A stretch of 64,000 nucleotides of DNA from Allochromatium tepidum. GTDB taxonomy: Bacteria; Pseudomonadota; Gammaproteobacteria; Chromatiales; Chromatiaceae. Below, in pieces: positions 37,776-44,856 of the stretch. The notes below the pieces were generated by a model. The model was not told the origin of the DNA, did no database searches, and worked only from the letters and a program-made list of their open reading frames with translations. Where the stretch lies: the NCBI RefSeq assembly GCF_018409545.1, contig NZ_AP024563.1, positions 2,130,001 to 2,194,000 on the forward strand, read 5' to 3'. Position 1 is the stretch's first letter; each line of letters begins with the position of its first letter. A program made the translations under genes and the position numbers.

Positions 37776-37804
37776 ATGTAAATAAGATTAAATGCTATTT
37801 ACAT
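37776..37804. promoter_or_regulatory. Perfect 9-bp inverted repeat in divergent promoter region
   Basis: ATGTAAATA at 37776-37784 and its exact complement TATTTACAT at 37796-37804 are separated by 11 bases. The stretch is AT-rich within otherwise GC-rich DNA and lies in the 196 bases between the two divergent operons of the metal locus. It looks like an operator for a dimeric regulator. Resemblance to a Fur box is weak. Confidence 0.6.
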
Positions 37805-37870
37805 CCAGCTTCGAATCCACTATAAAACTTCCATGGTTTTCGCCCTCAACGCCTTGAGAGTGTCCTGGTC

Positions 37871-38476
37871 ATGCCGAGTCCTGTGAAGACGATGGAGTTA
37901 AAGCCCAAGCAACTGGAGATCCGCCACCAGATCCCCGGACGGATTCGGTTGCATGTTCCGGCACTGCGGGACGATCCGCAGCTGAGTGAGCGTCTGACGC
38001 GCGCACTGACTCAGATCGAAGGGGTGCGTGGTGTGCGCTGGAATCCGGCCTGTTCCAGTCTGGTGGTGTGGCACCGGCGAGCCGGGCCGCTGACTCAGGC
38101 GGAATTGGATCAGGTGCTGTATCCAGTGCTCCATCGCGCGGCCGCACGCCGACCGGCGCGGATCGAGTCAAGCCGCGCGGCGCCCGAGGCGCTGAAGATA
38201 CGCACAGCACTCGCCAAACGACTCCCCTCCCCTACGCGGGCGCAATCTCTCGTCGAGACAACGGCGAACTGGCGTTCCCGGCTGGTGCGGCCGACCTCCT
38301 GGCGCCTGCCGTTGCCGATGCGCCTCTCCGCCGCGCGCAAGGTCGCGACGACACCGGCGACCAAACCTGTCTGTCGGCTCTGTCAGCTCAAACTGACGCT
38401 GGCGCGCTGGATCTTTGCCGATATCTGGCGTTGCTGGACGAATGAGCTGACGACGCAGCGTACCCAGGCGCGTTGA
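37871..38476 (+). CDS. HMA-like domain protein (possible FezC-type)
   Basis: A 201-residue protein. Residues 14-75 form an HMA-like fold with HQIPGRIRLHVP, GVRGVRWNPACSSLVV and no CxxC metal site. A basic linker follows. Near the C-terminus there is a CRLC pair (168-171) and a Trp-rich amphipathic or membrane helix (LTLARWIFADIWRCW). It is divergent from the ATPase operon, whose N-terminal domain it resembles. The start at 37871 is tentative; an internal ATG at 37892 is possible. Confidence 0.75.
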   Translation: MPSPVKTMELKPKQLEIRHQIPGRIRLHVPALRDDPQLSERLTRALTQIEGVRGVRWNPACSSLVVWHRRAGPLTQAELDQVLYPVLHRAAARRPARIESSRAAPEALKIRTALAKRLPSPTRAQSLVETTANWRSRLVRPTSWRLPLPMRLSAARKVATTPATKPVCRLCQLKLTLARWIFADIWRCWTNELTTQRTQAR

Positions 38477-38497
38477 GCGATCGCTGAAATCAGGACT

Positions 38498-38533
38498 TGC
38501 ATTCTCCTTTTTTGCTCATAAAATGAGAATGCA
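38498..38533. repeat. 9-bp inverted repeat upstream of second HMA-like gene
   Basis: TGCATTCTC (38498-38506) and its exact complement GAGAATGCA (38525-38533) are separated by 18 bases of T- and A-rich sequence. The right arm lies inside the Fur-box-like site, so the left arm may be a second half-site for the same regulator. Confidence 0.55.
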
Positions 38534-38540
38534 TCGCATT
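38522..38540 (+). promoter_or_regulatory. Fur-box-like operator
   Basis: The 19 bases AATGAGAATGCATCGCATT contain AATGC-ATC-GCATT dyad symmetry and match the canonical Fur pattern (AATGATAATxATTATCATT phase) at about 13 of 19 positions by eye. It lies 38 bases before the ATG of the 117-residue HMA-like gene, in an AT-rich patch. Iron-dependent repression is inferred from sequence only. Confidence 0.5.
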
Positions 38541-38577
38541 TAATTTTCATTTCCAGGCATCACCGAGCGAGGTCTCC

Positions 38578-38931
38578 ATGCATCACTCGATCCATCATGT
38601 CCCCGGTCGTTTGCGTGTCCGTTCAGCGGCATTCCGGTGCCGGCCCGGAACAGTCGATTCCGCACAAGCGCAACTGCGCGCACTCGACGGCGTCGAGCAG
38701 ATCCGCTTCAACCGCGCCGCCGGTAGTCTGGTCATCCATTACGATCCGGCACGCCTGGATCATCATCGACTGCTGGAGATGCTCAAAGAGACGGGCTGCG
38801 CCGATCTGTCGTCGGCGAGTGAGGCTGTGATCTCGAAGGCGGGTGCCCTGTTCGGCAAGGCGCTCGTCGGGGCGGTCGTCAACAAGGCCGTCGAGCGCTC
38901 GGCCTTCCGTCTGGTCAGCGTGTTGCTGTAA
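38578..38931 (+). CDS. Small HMA-like domain protein
   Basis: A 117-residue protein. Residues 3-70 form an HMA-like domain with SIHHVPGRLRVRS and GSLVIHYDPARLDHHRLLEML, again without CxxC. The C-terminal 30 residues are a hydrophobic, glycine-containing helix (AGALFGKALVGAVVNKAV) followed by SAFRLVSVLL. The PGRLR signature is shared with the P-type ATPase and the neighbouring 201-residue protein. A strong terminator follows. The AT-rich leader has a Fur-box-like site. Confidence 0.82.
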   Translation: MHHSIHHVPGRLRVRSAAFRCRPGTVDSAQAQLRALDGVEQIRFNRAAGSLVIHYDPARLDHHRLLEMLKETGCADLSSASEAVISKAGALFGKALVGAVVNKAVERSAFRLVSVLL

Positions 38932-38994
38932 GCGAGGAAGCGTGTTCCCGGCGACGAAGGCGCCGCTTCGTCAGCCGAGTCTGAAGCAACAGAT

Positions 38995-39047
38995 CCGGGC
39001 ACCTCGGTGCGGAAATCCGCTGCCGTCCCGAGGTGTCCGGATTTTTT
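38995..39047 (+). terminator. Rho-independent terminator
   Basis: A 13-bp stem (38995-39007 with 39028-39040, one G-U pair) encloses a 20-base loop and is followed by ATTTTTT. It ends transcription of the HMA-like gene and touches the 3' end of the convergent zinc-ribbon gene. Confidence 0.85.
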
Positions 39048-39243
39048 AGTCGACGAGCCGGTATCCGGCCCCGCAATAGGGACAGACGGCCTCGTGATGC
39101 GGGTCGTCCTCGATCGGCAGATAGACCCTGGGATGCATGTTCCAGACCGGAGCGTCCGGACGGGGACAACACAGGGGGAGATCCCGGCGGGTGACTTCGA
39201 TCGGCGGCGACTCCTGGAGCGTCGCCGTGGCTTTGCTCGGCAT
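39046..39243 (-). CDS. Zinc-finger domain protein (zf-CHCC family)
   Basis: A 65-residue protein with the CHCC zinc ribbon: LCCPRP, then NMHPRVYLP, then AVCPYCGAGY at the C-terminus. This family is related to the NDUFS6 subunit domain and is common next to ilvE in Gammaproteobacteria. Start at ATG 39243; sequence upstream in the frame is unrelated. The exact role is unknown. Confidence 0.87.
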   Translation of the reverse strand: MPSKATATLQESPPIEVTRRDLPLCCPRPDAPVWNMHPRVYLPIEDDPHHEAVCPYCGAGYRLVD

Positions 39244-39364
39244 GGTTGCGACTCCTCTCGTTGTGATGCGAATGCAGAGACGGTCTCGATCCGATCCTCG
39301 GGCGTTCGATGGGCATCGCGACGCTCTGCCCATCCGACGAATCAGGGCTTGACCGACAACGGCC

Positions 39365-40288
39365 TCAGACCAGTGCGAGCCACTCCGGGTGCTGTTCGCG
39401 CCGCCCGTGGACCTGATCGAAATAGAGCATCTGCAAGCGCTCGGTGATGGGGCCGCGCGTACCGGAACCGATGGCGCGTCCGTCGATCTCGCGGATCGGC
39501 GTCACCTCAGCCGCCGTGCCGGTGAAGAAGGCTTCGTCGGCGATATAGACCTCGTCGCGGGTGATGCGCTTCTCGACCACCTTCAGTCCCAGTTCCTCGC
39601 ACAGCGTCATCACGGTGCGGCGGGTGATGCCGTCGAGCGCCGAGGTCAGATCCGGGGTGTAGAGCACGCCGTCGCGCACGATGAAGATGTTCTCCCCGCT
39701 CCCCTCCATCACGAAGCCCGCGGCATCGAGCAGCAGCGCCTCGTCGTAGCCGTCGCGCAGGGCCTCCTGGAGCGCCATCATCGAGTTCATGTAGTTGCCG
39801 TTGGCCTTGGCGCGGCACATGGTCGTGTTGACGTGATGACGGGTGAAGGACGACACCTTGATACGGATGCCGTTGCGCATGTTCTCCTCGCCGAGATAGG
39901 CGCCCCAGGACCAGGCGGCGACCATGCAGTGGACCTTGAGGTTGTCGGCGCGCAGTCCCATGCCCTCCGAGCCGTAGAAGCACATGGGGCGGATGTAGGC
40001 CGATTCCAGCCCGTTCTCGCGCACCACGGCGCGCTGGGCGGCGTTCAGCGTCTCGCGATCCCAGGGCATGGGCATGCCCAGGATATGCGCCGAGCTGAAC
40101 AGGCGGTTGGTGTGCTCCTCCAGACGGAAGATGGCCGTGCCCGCCGCCGTCGGATAGGCCCGGACGCCCTCGAAGACCCCCATGCCATAGTGCAATGTGT
40201 GGGTCAGTACGTGGATCTTGGCCTCGCGCCAAGGCACCATTTCGCCGTCCAGCCAGATCAGACCGTCACGGTCCGCCATCGTCGCCAT
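39365..40288 (-). CDS. ilvE: Branched-chain amino acid aminotransferase
   Basis: A 307-residue class IV PLP aminotransferase for the last step of Ile, Leu and Val synthesis. It opens with LIWLDGEMVPWREAKIHVLTH, contains HYGMGVFEGVRAY, the PLP lysine in RAKANGNYMNS, and EGSGENIFIVRDG. The ATG at 40288 has GGAG nine bases upstream; a second ATG at 40279 is possible. It is followed by the zinc-ribbon gene and preceded by glnE on the same strand. Confidence 0.95.
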   Translation of the reverse strand: MATMADRDGLIWLDGEMVPWREAKIHVLTHTLHYGMGVFEGVRAYPTAAGTAIFRLEEHTNRLFSSAHILGMPMPWDRETLNAAQRAVVRENGLESAYIRPMCFYGSEGMGLRADNLKVHCMVAAWSWGAYLGEENMRNGIRIKVSSFTRHHVNTTMCRAKANGNYMNSMMALQEALRDGYDEALLLDAAGFVMEGSGENIFIVRDGVLYTPDLTSALDGITRRTVMTLCEELGLKVVEKRITRDEVYIADEAFFTGTAAEVTPIREIDGRAIGSGTRGPITERLQMLYFDQVHGRREQHPEWLALV

Positions 40289-40372
40289 GTGTCTTAACTC
40301 CGCTAGGCTCGGGATGCTGCGTCCCGAGTTCGATCTTTGAGAAGGGTCCGGGACCGACCAGCGCGCCCGGCG

Positions 40373-43225
40373 TCAGTCGTCCATCAATTCCTGCCACAAC
40401 GCCCGCACGCGCTCGCGTTCGGGCCGCAGCTCGTCGTCGGCCACGGTTTTGGGCTGCTCGCGCAAGGCACTGCGATGATAGGCCGCACGCAGCGACTTGT
40501 AGGCCTCGGTGAGATCCTGGGCACAGTGCCCCGGAAGCAGATCGAGCCGCGCCAGGGTGTCGAGCAACCGCACGTTGTCGGTCCAGTCCGCGAGCGCCGG
40601 CTGGTCGGCCGCCCAGCGCAGGACAGCGTATTGAACCATAAACTCGATATCGGCAATACCGCCCGCGCCCTGCTTGAGATCGAAACGGCCCTCGCCGCTC
40701 CTGTCGAGGTTCTCGCGCATCTTGGCGCGCATCTCGCGCACATCGCGCCTGAGCTGATCGGGATCGCGTTCGCGACACAGGATGGCGCGGCGGATGTCTT
40801 CAAAGCGCGCGGCCAGTCCAGGATCTCCGGCGACCGGACGCGCACGCACCAGGGCCTGATGCTCCCAGGTCCAGGCGCTTTCGTTCTGATAATGCTCGAA
40901 GGACTTCAGCGAGCGCACCAGCATCCCCTTGGTGCCGTCCGGACGCAGTCGCATGTCGACCTCGTAGAGCTGACCCGAGGGGGTGCGCGTGGTCATCATA
41001 TGGATGAGGCGCTGGCCGAGCCGGGCATAGAACTGCTCGTTACTGATCTCCTTCGGGCCGTCGGTCATGGCGTTGACCGAATCGCTGCCGTGCAGGAACA
41101 CCAGATCCAGATCCGAGCCATAGCCCAGTTCGATGCCGCCGAGCTTGCCGTAGCCGAGGATCAGGAAGCCGCTGTCCTCGCCCTCGATGGCGGTCGGACG
41201 GCCATGACGGGCGACCAGATGGGCGTATGAAAGATCGAGCACGCGCCGGACCGCGACCTCGGCGATCTCGGTCAGATAGTCACTGACGACCATCAGCGCA
41301 ATGGTTTCGGTCAGATCGGCGGCGGCGACGCGCAACTGATTGCCATGAGCGAACTGGTGCAGCCGCTCCATCTGTTGTTCCAGATCCTCGGCATCGACAT
41401 GGGCGAGCAGCGCGTCGAGTTCGGCCTCCAAACTCTCGCGACGCAAGGGCGCATAGAGTCGGCGCGGGTCGAGCAGTTCGTCGAGCAGCAGCGGATGGCG
41501 TCCGATCTGATCGGCGAACCAGGGGCTGAGACTGGAGAGCCGGATCAGATGGGTGAGGATCAGCGGATGTTCGGCGAGCATCGCCAGATAGGCACTGCGG
41601 CGCACGATGGCTTCGAGTACGCGCAACACGCGCTCCAGCGCCGGATCGGGATGGGTGCATCCCGCCGCGACACAGAGGACATGCGGCATGATCAGGCTCA
41701 GACGTTCGTGTCCGCGTGCACTCAGCCCCTTGCGCACACAGGCGTCGCGGAACTGCCGGACGCGGGTGCGGACGCCCTCGGGATCGGCGAAACCGGCGCG
41801 TTCGAGCAGTTCCAGCTCGTGAGCGGGGTCGCGGTCGCCGTGCCAGACGGCGCTCAGGGGCGCGTCCTCGACCTCGCTCTCGGTGGCCGGCAAGGCGAAG
41901 ACGGCGTCGAACTGCTCCTGGACCAGCCGGCGATGAGTGTTCAGGTCGACGATGAAGGACGCCCAATCCGCATAGCCCATCGAGCGGGCGAGCCGTAGCC
42001 GGCCGGGGCCGTCGTCCGGCAGGCGATGGGTCTGCTGGTCGCGGTGGGCCTGGAGCCGATTCTCGACCAGACGCAGAAACACATAGGCCGCATCGAGCTG
42101 GGCGACTGCCTCGGCCGGCATCAGCTCGCGTTGTGCCAGCAGCGCCAGCACGGCACGGATCGGGCGCACCTGGAGCTCGGGATCGCGTCCGCCACGCACC
42201 AGTTGGAACGCCTGGCCGATGAACTCGATCTCGCGGATGCCGCCGGGACCGAGCTTGATGTTGGCGTCCATGCCGCGCCGGTAGAGTTCCTTGGCGATCA
42301 GGCGCTTGAGTTCGCGCAACGACTCGAAGGCGCCGAAGTCCAGATAGCGCCGGTAGACGAAGGGGCGCAACATGGCCATCAGCTGTTCCATATCGTCGGG
42401 ATCGCCGGCGACCGGACGCGCCTTGATCATGGCGTAGCGCTCCCACTCGCGCGCCTGAGACTGGTAGTAGTCCTCCATGGCCTGGAAGCTCATGGCCAGC
42501 GGCCCGACCTCGCCGAAGGGCCGCAGCCGGGTGTCGACTCGGAACACGAAGCCGTCGACGGTCTTGTTGGCCAGCGCCTGCACCAGACGCTGCCCGAGCC
42601 GGACGAAGAATTGCTCGTGGCTGAGCGGACGTCGCCCGCCCTCGATCATCCCCGGCTGGGCGAAGGCCAGGATCAGGTCGATGTCGGAGCTGAGATTGAG
42701 TTCGCGCGCCCCGAGCTTGCCCATGGCCAGCACCAGCAGCCGCAGAGGACGGCCGGACGAATCGCACGGCGTGCCCAGCTCGGCGCAGGTCCAGGGATAA
42801 AGCCGGTCGAGCGCGCCCCGGATGCAGACGTCGGCCAGCTCGGACAGGTCTTCCAGGGTCTCTTCCAGCGGGGCCAGGCCGGCGATGTCGCGCCAGATGA
42901 TCCGCATCATCTCGCGGCGGCGGAACAGGCGCAGCGCCTTGTGGAGCGCGGTCTCGTCCTCGACGCCTTCCAGTCGCGCATCGAGTCGGGTCGCCAGATC
43001 ATCGGCTGCATAAGTCCGAGCGAGGTCGCCGCTCGCGATCAGCTCGGCCAGATCGGCCGGATGCCGTGCAGCCGAGATCGCGACATACTCGCTCGCCTCC
43101 CACACCCGCCGCCGTGCCGACTCGAACTCGGGATCGTCCGGTGGGGTCAGACCCTGCTCGCCGGCCCAGTTGAGCCAGTCTTGCCAGTGGGATTCGGTCA
43201 GGGAGTCGGACGGTGCATCGGACAT
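40373..43225 (-). CDS. glnE: Bifunctional glutamine synthetase adenylyltransferase/deadenylase
   Basis: A 950-residue enzyme that adds and removes AMP on glutamine synthetase in response to PII. Two nucleotidyltransferase domains are visible: the N-terminal deadenylase with LNLSSDIDLILAF and GPGGIREIEF, and the C-terminal adenylylase with GYGSDLDLVFLH and AGGIADIEFMVQ. Length is normal. The start is ATG 43225; the frame remains open upstream into the mutarotase without family similarity. Confidence 0.95.
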   Translation of the reverse strand: MSDAPSDSLTESHWQDWLNWAGEQGLTPPDDPEFESARRRVWEASEYVAISAARHPADLAELIASGDLARTYAADDLATRLDARLEGVEDETALHKALRLFRRREMMRIIWRDIAGLAPLEETLEDLSELADVCIRGALDRLYPWTCAELGTPCDSSGRPLRLLVLAMGKLGARELNLSSDIDLILAFAQPGMIEGGRRPLSHEQFFVRLGQRLVQALANKTVDGFVFRVDTRLRPFGEVGPLAMSFQAMEDYYQSQAREWERYAMIKARPVAGDPDDMEQLMAMLRPFVYRRYLDFGAFESLRELKRLIAKELYRRGMDANIKLGPGGIREIEFIGQAFQLVRGGRDPELQVRPIRAVLALLAQRELMPAEAVAQLDAAYVFLRLVENRLQAHRDQQTHRLPDDGPGRLRLARSMGYADWASFIVDLNTHRRLVQEQFDAVFALPATESEVEDAPLSAVWHGDRDPAHELELLERAGFADPEGVRTRVRQFRDACVRKGLSARGHERLSLIMPHVLCVAAGCTHPDPALERVLRVLEAIVRRSAYLAMLAEHPLILTHLIRLSSLSPWFADQIGRHPLLLDELLDPRRLYAPLRRESLEAELDALLAHVDAEDLEQQMERLHQFAHGNQLRVAAADLTETIALMVVSDYLTEIAEVAVRRVLDLSYAHLVARHGRPTAIEGEDSGFLILGYGKLGGIELGYGSDLDLVFLHGSDSVNAMTDGPKEISNEQFYARLGQRLIHMMTTRTPSGQLYEVDMRLRPDGTKGMLVRSLKSFEHYQNESAWTWEHQALVRARPVAGDPGLAARFEDIRRAILCRERDPDQLRRDVREMRAKMRENLDRSGEGRFDLKQGAGGIADIEFMVQYAVLRWAADQPALADWTDNVRLLDTLARLDLLPGHCAQDLTEAYKSLRAAYHRSALREQPKTVADDELRPERERVRALWQELMDD

Positions 43226-43248
43226 GGCTGGCTTCACAGTGCAAACGG

Positions 43249-44163
43249 TTACAGGGATTCGAGGCGATACTCGGCGCCGATCCGCACCTCCTGCCGGGGC
43301 GCGACTCGGATCACTTCGGAAGCGGCGTTGACGGTCTCGACACAGACAAAACGCCGGTAGTCCTCGTCGTCGAGGTCCGGCATCGACCGCGAGCCGACGA
43401 TCCAGGGGTTCCAGACCACGCAGGTGTGACTGTTGTGGCTCTCGATGCGGATACGTCGGCTGAGCGCCTTGTCCTCGATTGTGAGGCACTGCGGCACAGA
43501 CTCATAGATGCGGTTGACCTCGGCCTCGAGTCCCAGCGAACCGGACTGGACGCCGGCCGCATCCGGCGGCGCATCCGCCGCCTTGTCGAGATAGCGGCAG
43601 CCGTCGAGTCCGAGGACATGGGTCTGAGCCGGGTCGCCGATCTTGAAATAGGCGTGCAGCCCCTGAGTAATCGTGAAGGGTTCGTCACCGGCATTGCGGG
43701 TCGTGAGCGACACCGACAGGGTCGCACCGACCGTCACCTCGACCCAGAGATTGAAGTAATGCGGCCGGAGCGCGCGCGTCGACTCATCGTCCGCCAGCCC
43801 GAACCGCACCCAGATCGCACCATCAGGCCGCATCTCACACGCCGGCACCGACCAGTCCCGCAGACGCGCAAAACCGTGGATGATCCGCTCCGGGTCGTCG
43901 GGATCGCGCCCGAACCAGGGCCAGCAGATGGGCACACCGCCCTTGATCTCCTGATCCGGCGCGAAATAGGCGCGCTCACTGACGAACAGCAGATCGTCGC
44001 GCGCCTCGGCCGGGCGATAGGACAACACCTGAGCGCCATGCGCGGTCAGGGTCGCCCGCGCCAGGCCGTTGTCGACCTCGATCAGCGTCAGACCGCCCTG
44101 CCCCTCGACGAAGCGCAGGACGTTGGGGAGTGCGAAGGCTGCATTCAGGGCATCGAGATCCAT
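43249..44163 (-). CDS. Glucose-6-phosphate 1-epimerase-like (D-hexose-6-phosphate mutarotase)
   Basis: A 304-residue aldose-epimerase-family protein of the YeaD type. The sugar-binding His lies in TITQGLHAYFKIGD, and GGVPICWPWFG and SHNSHTCVVWNPW are family landmarks. It would equilibrate anomers of glucose 6-phosphate in the cytoplasm. It precedes glnE by 23 bases on the same strand. Confidence 0.9.
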   Translation of the reverse strand: MDLDALNAAFALPNVLRFVEGQGGLTLIEVDNGLARATLTAHGAQVLSYRPAEARDDLLFVSERAYFAPDQEIKGGVPICWPWFGRDPDDPERIIHGFARLRDWSVPACEMRPDGAIWVRFGLADDESTRALRPHYFNLWVEVTVGATLSVSLTTRNAGDEPFTITQGLHAYFKIGDPAQTHVLGLDGCRYLDKAADAPPDAAGVQSGSLGLEAEVNRIYESVPQCLTIEDKALSRRIRIESHNSHTCVVWNPWIVGSRSMPDLDDEDYRRFVCVETVNAASEVIRVAPRQEVRIGAEYRLESL

Positions 44164-44173
44164 GTATTTTGCC

Positions 44174-44590
44174 TCATTGGTTCCGGCATGGCCCTTCGCG
44201 CCCCATCGCCTCGCTAGCGACCTGGGTCAGAAAGGCCGAACGGCTCAGATGACGAGCCTTGGCATGCGCATCGATGCGCTGGAGCAACCGTCGCGGCACC
44301 CGGATATGGATCTTCTCGGTCGGTCCGAAATAGCGCTCGATCGGCGCATCGATCACCACCCACACCGCCCCGGCGAAATCCGGATTGGACTGATGCTCGG
44401 CGAGCGGGCGCGGACAGGGGACGGCGTCTCCATCATCCATCAGCAACTCGACATGGGCATCGATCGCCTCGTAAGCGTTCTCGATCGCCTGATCCAGACT
44501 CTCACCCGCCGAGAAACACCCCGGAAGATCGGGCACCGTGACCCCATAGGTCACACCATCATCAGTATGTAGGGCCAATGCCAATCGCAT
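44174..44590 (-). CDS. hicB: HicB-family antitoxin
   Basis: A 138-residue antitoxin. The N-terminal partial RNase H-like HicB domain shows VTVPDLPGCFSAGESLDQAIENA; the C-terminal half is a ribbon-helix-helix DNA-binding domain (KIHIRVPRRLLQRIDAHA, then LSRSAFLTQVASEAM). It neutralises HicA and probably represses its own promoter. It begins three bases after the hicA stop. Confidence 0.93.
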   Translation of the reverse strand: MRLALALHTDDGVTYGVTVPDLPGCFSAGESLDQAIENAYEAIDAHVELLMDDGDAVPCPRPLAEHQSNPDFAGAVWVVIDAPIERYFGPTEKIHIRVPRRLLQRIDAHAKARHLSRSAFLTQVASEAMGREGPCRNQ

Positions 44591-44593
44591 AAC

Positions 44594-44782
44594 TCACTTC
44601 CAGGGCCAGCCGGCCTGACGGTAGATGCTGCGCAGGGTCGGCAGCGGAATATCGGTTTTCGGATGCGGCACCGTGACCAATCCCGGCTGTCCGGGCCGCC
44701 GGAACTGATGATGCGAGCCTTTCACGCGCACCAGCACCCAGCCGTCGGACTCCAGGCGCTTGATCACATCGCCGCTTTTCAT
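44594..44782 (-). CDS. hicA: HicA-family mRNA interferase toxin
   Basis: A 62-residue double-stranded-RNA-binding-fold toxin. The family pattern is complete: GDVIKRLESDGWVLVRVKGSHHQF with the catalytic His, then VTVPHPKTDIPLPTLRSIYRQAG. HicA cleaves mRNA when not bound by HicB. The toxin-first order is the common one. The pair looks intact and may be active. Confidence 0.94.
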   Translation of the reverse strand: MKSGDVIKRLESDGWVLVRVKGSHHQFRRPGQPGLVTVPHPKTDIPLPTLRSIYRQAGWPWK

Positions 44783-44856
44783 GGTGGAGCGCCTAAATCA
44801 TCAGCCGAGCCTCGCGCGATCGTCAGACGATGGCACGAGGCCGGCCGGTTTTGCCC

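Noticed and set aside
38478-38485. GCGATCGC palindrome
   Set aside because: An isolated 8-bp palindrome is expected by chance in GC-rich DNA; there is no cluster of copies here.
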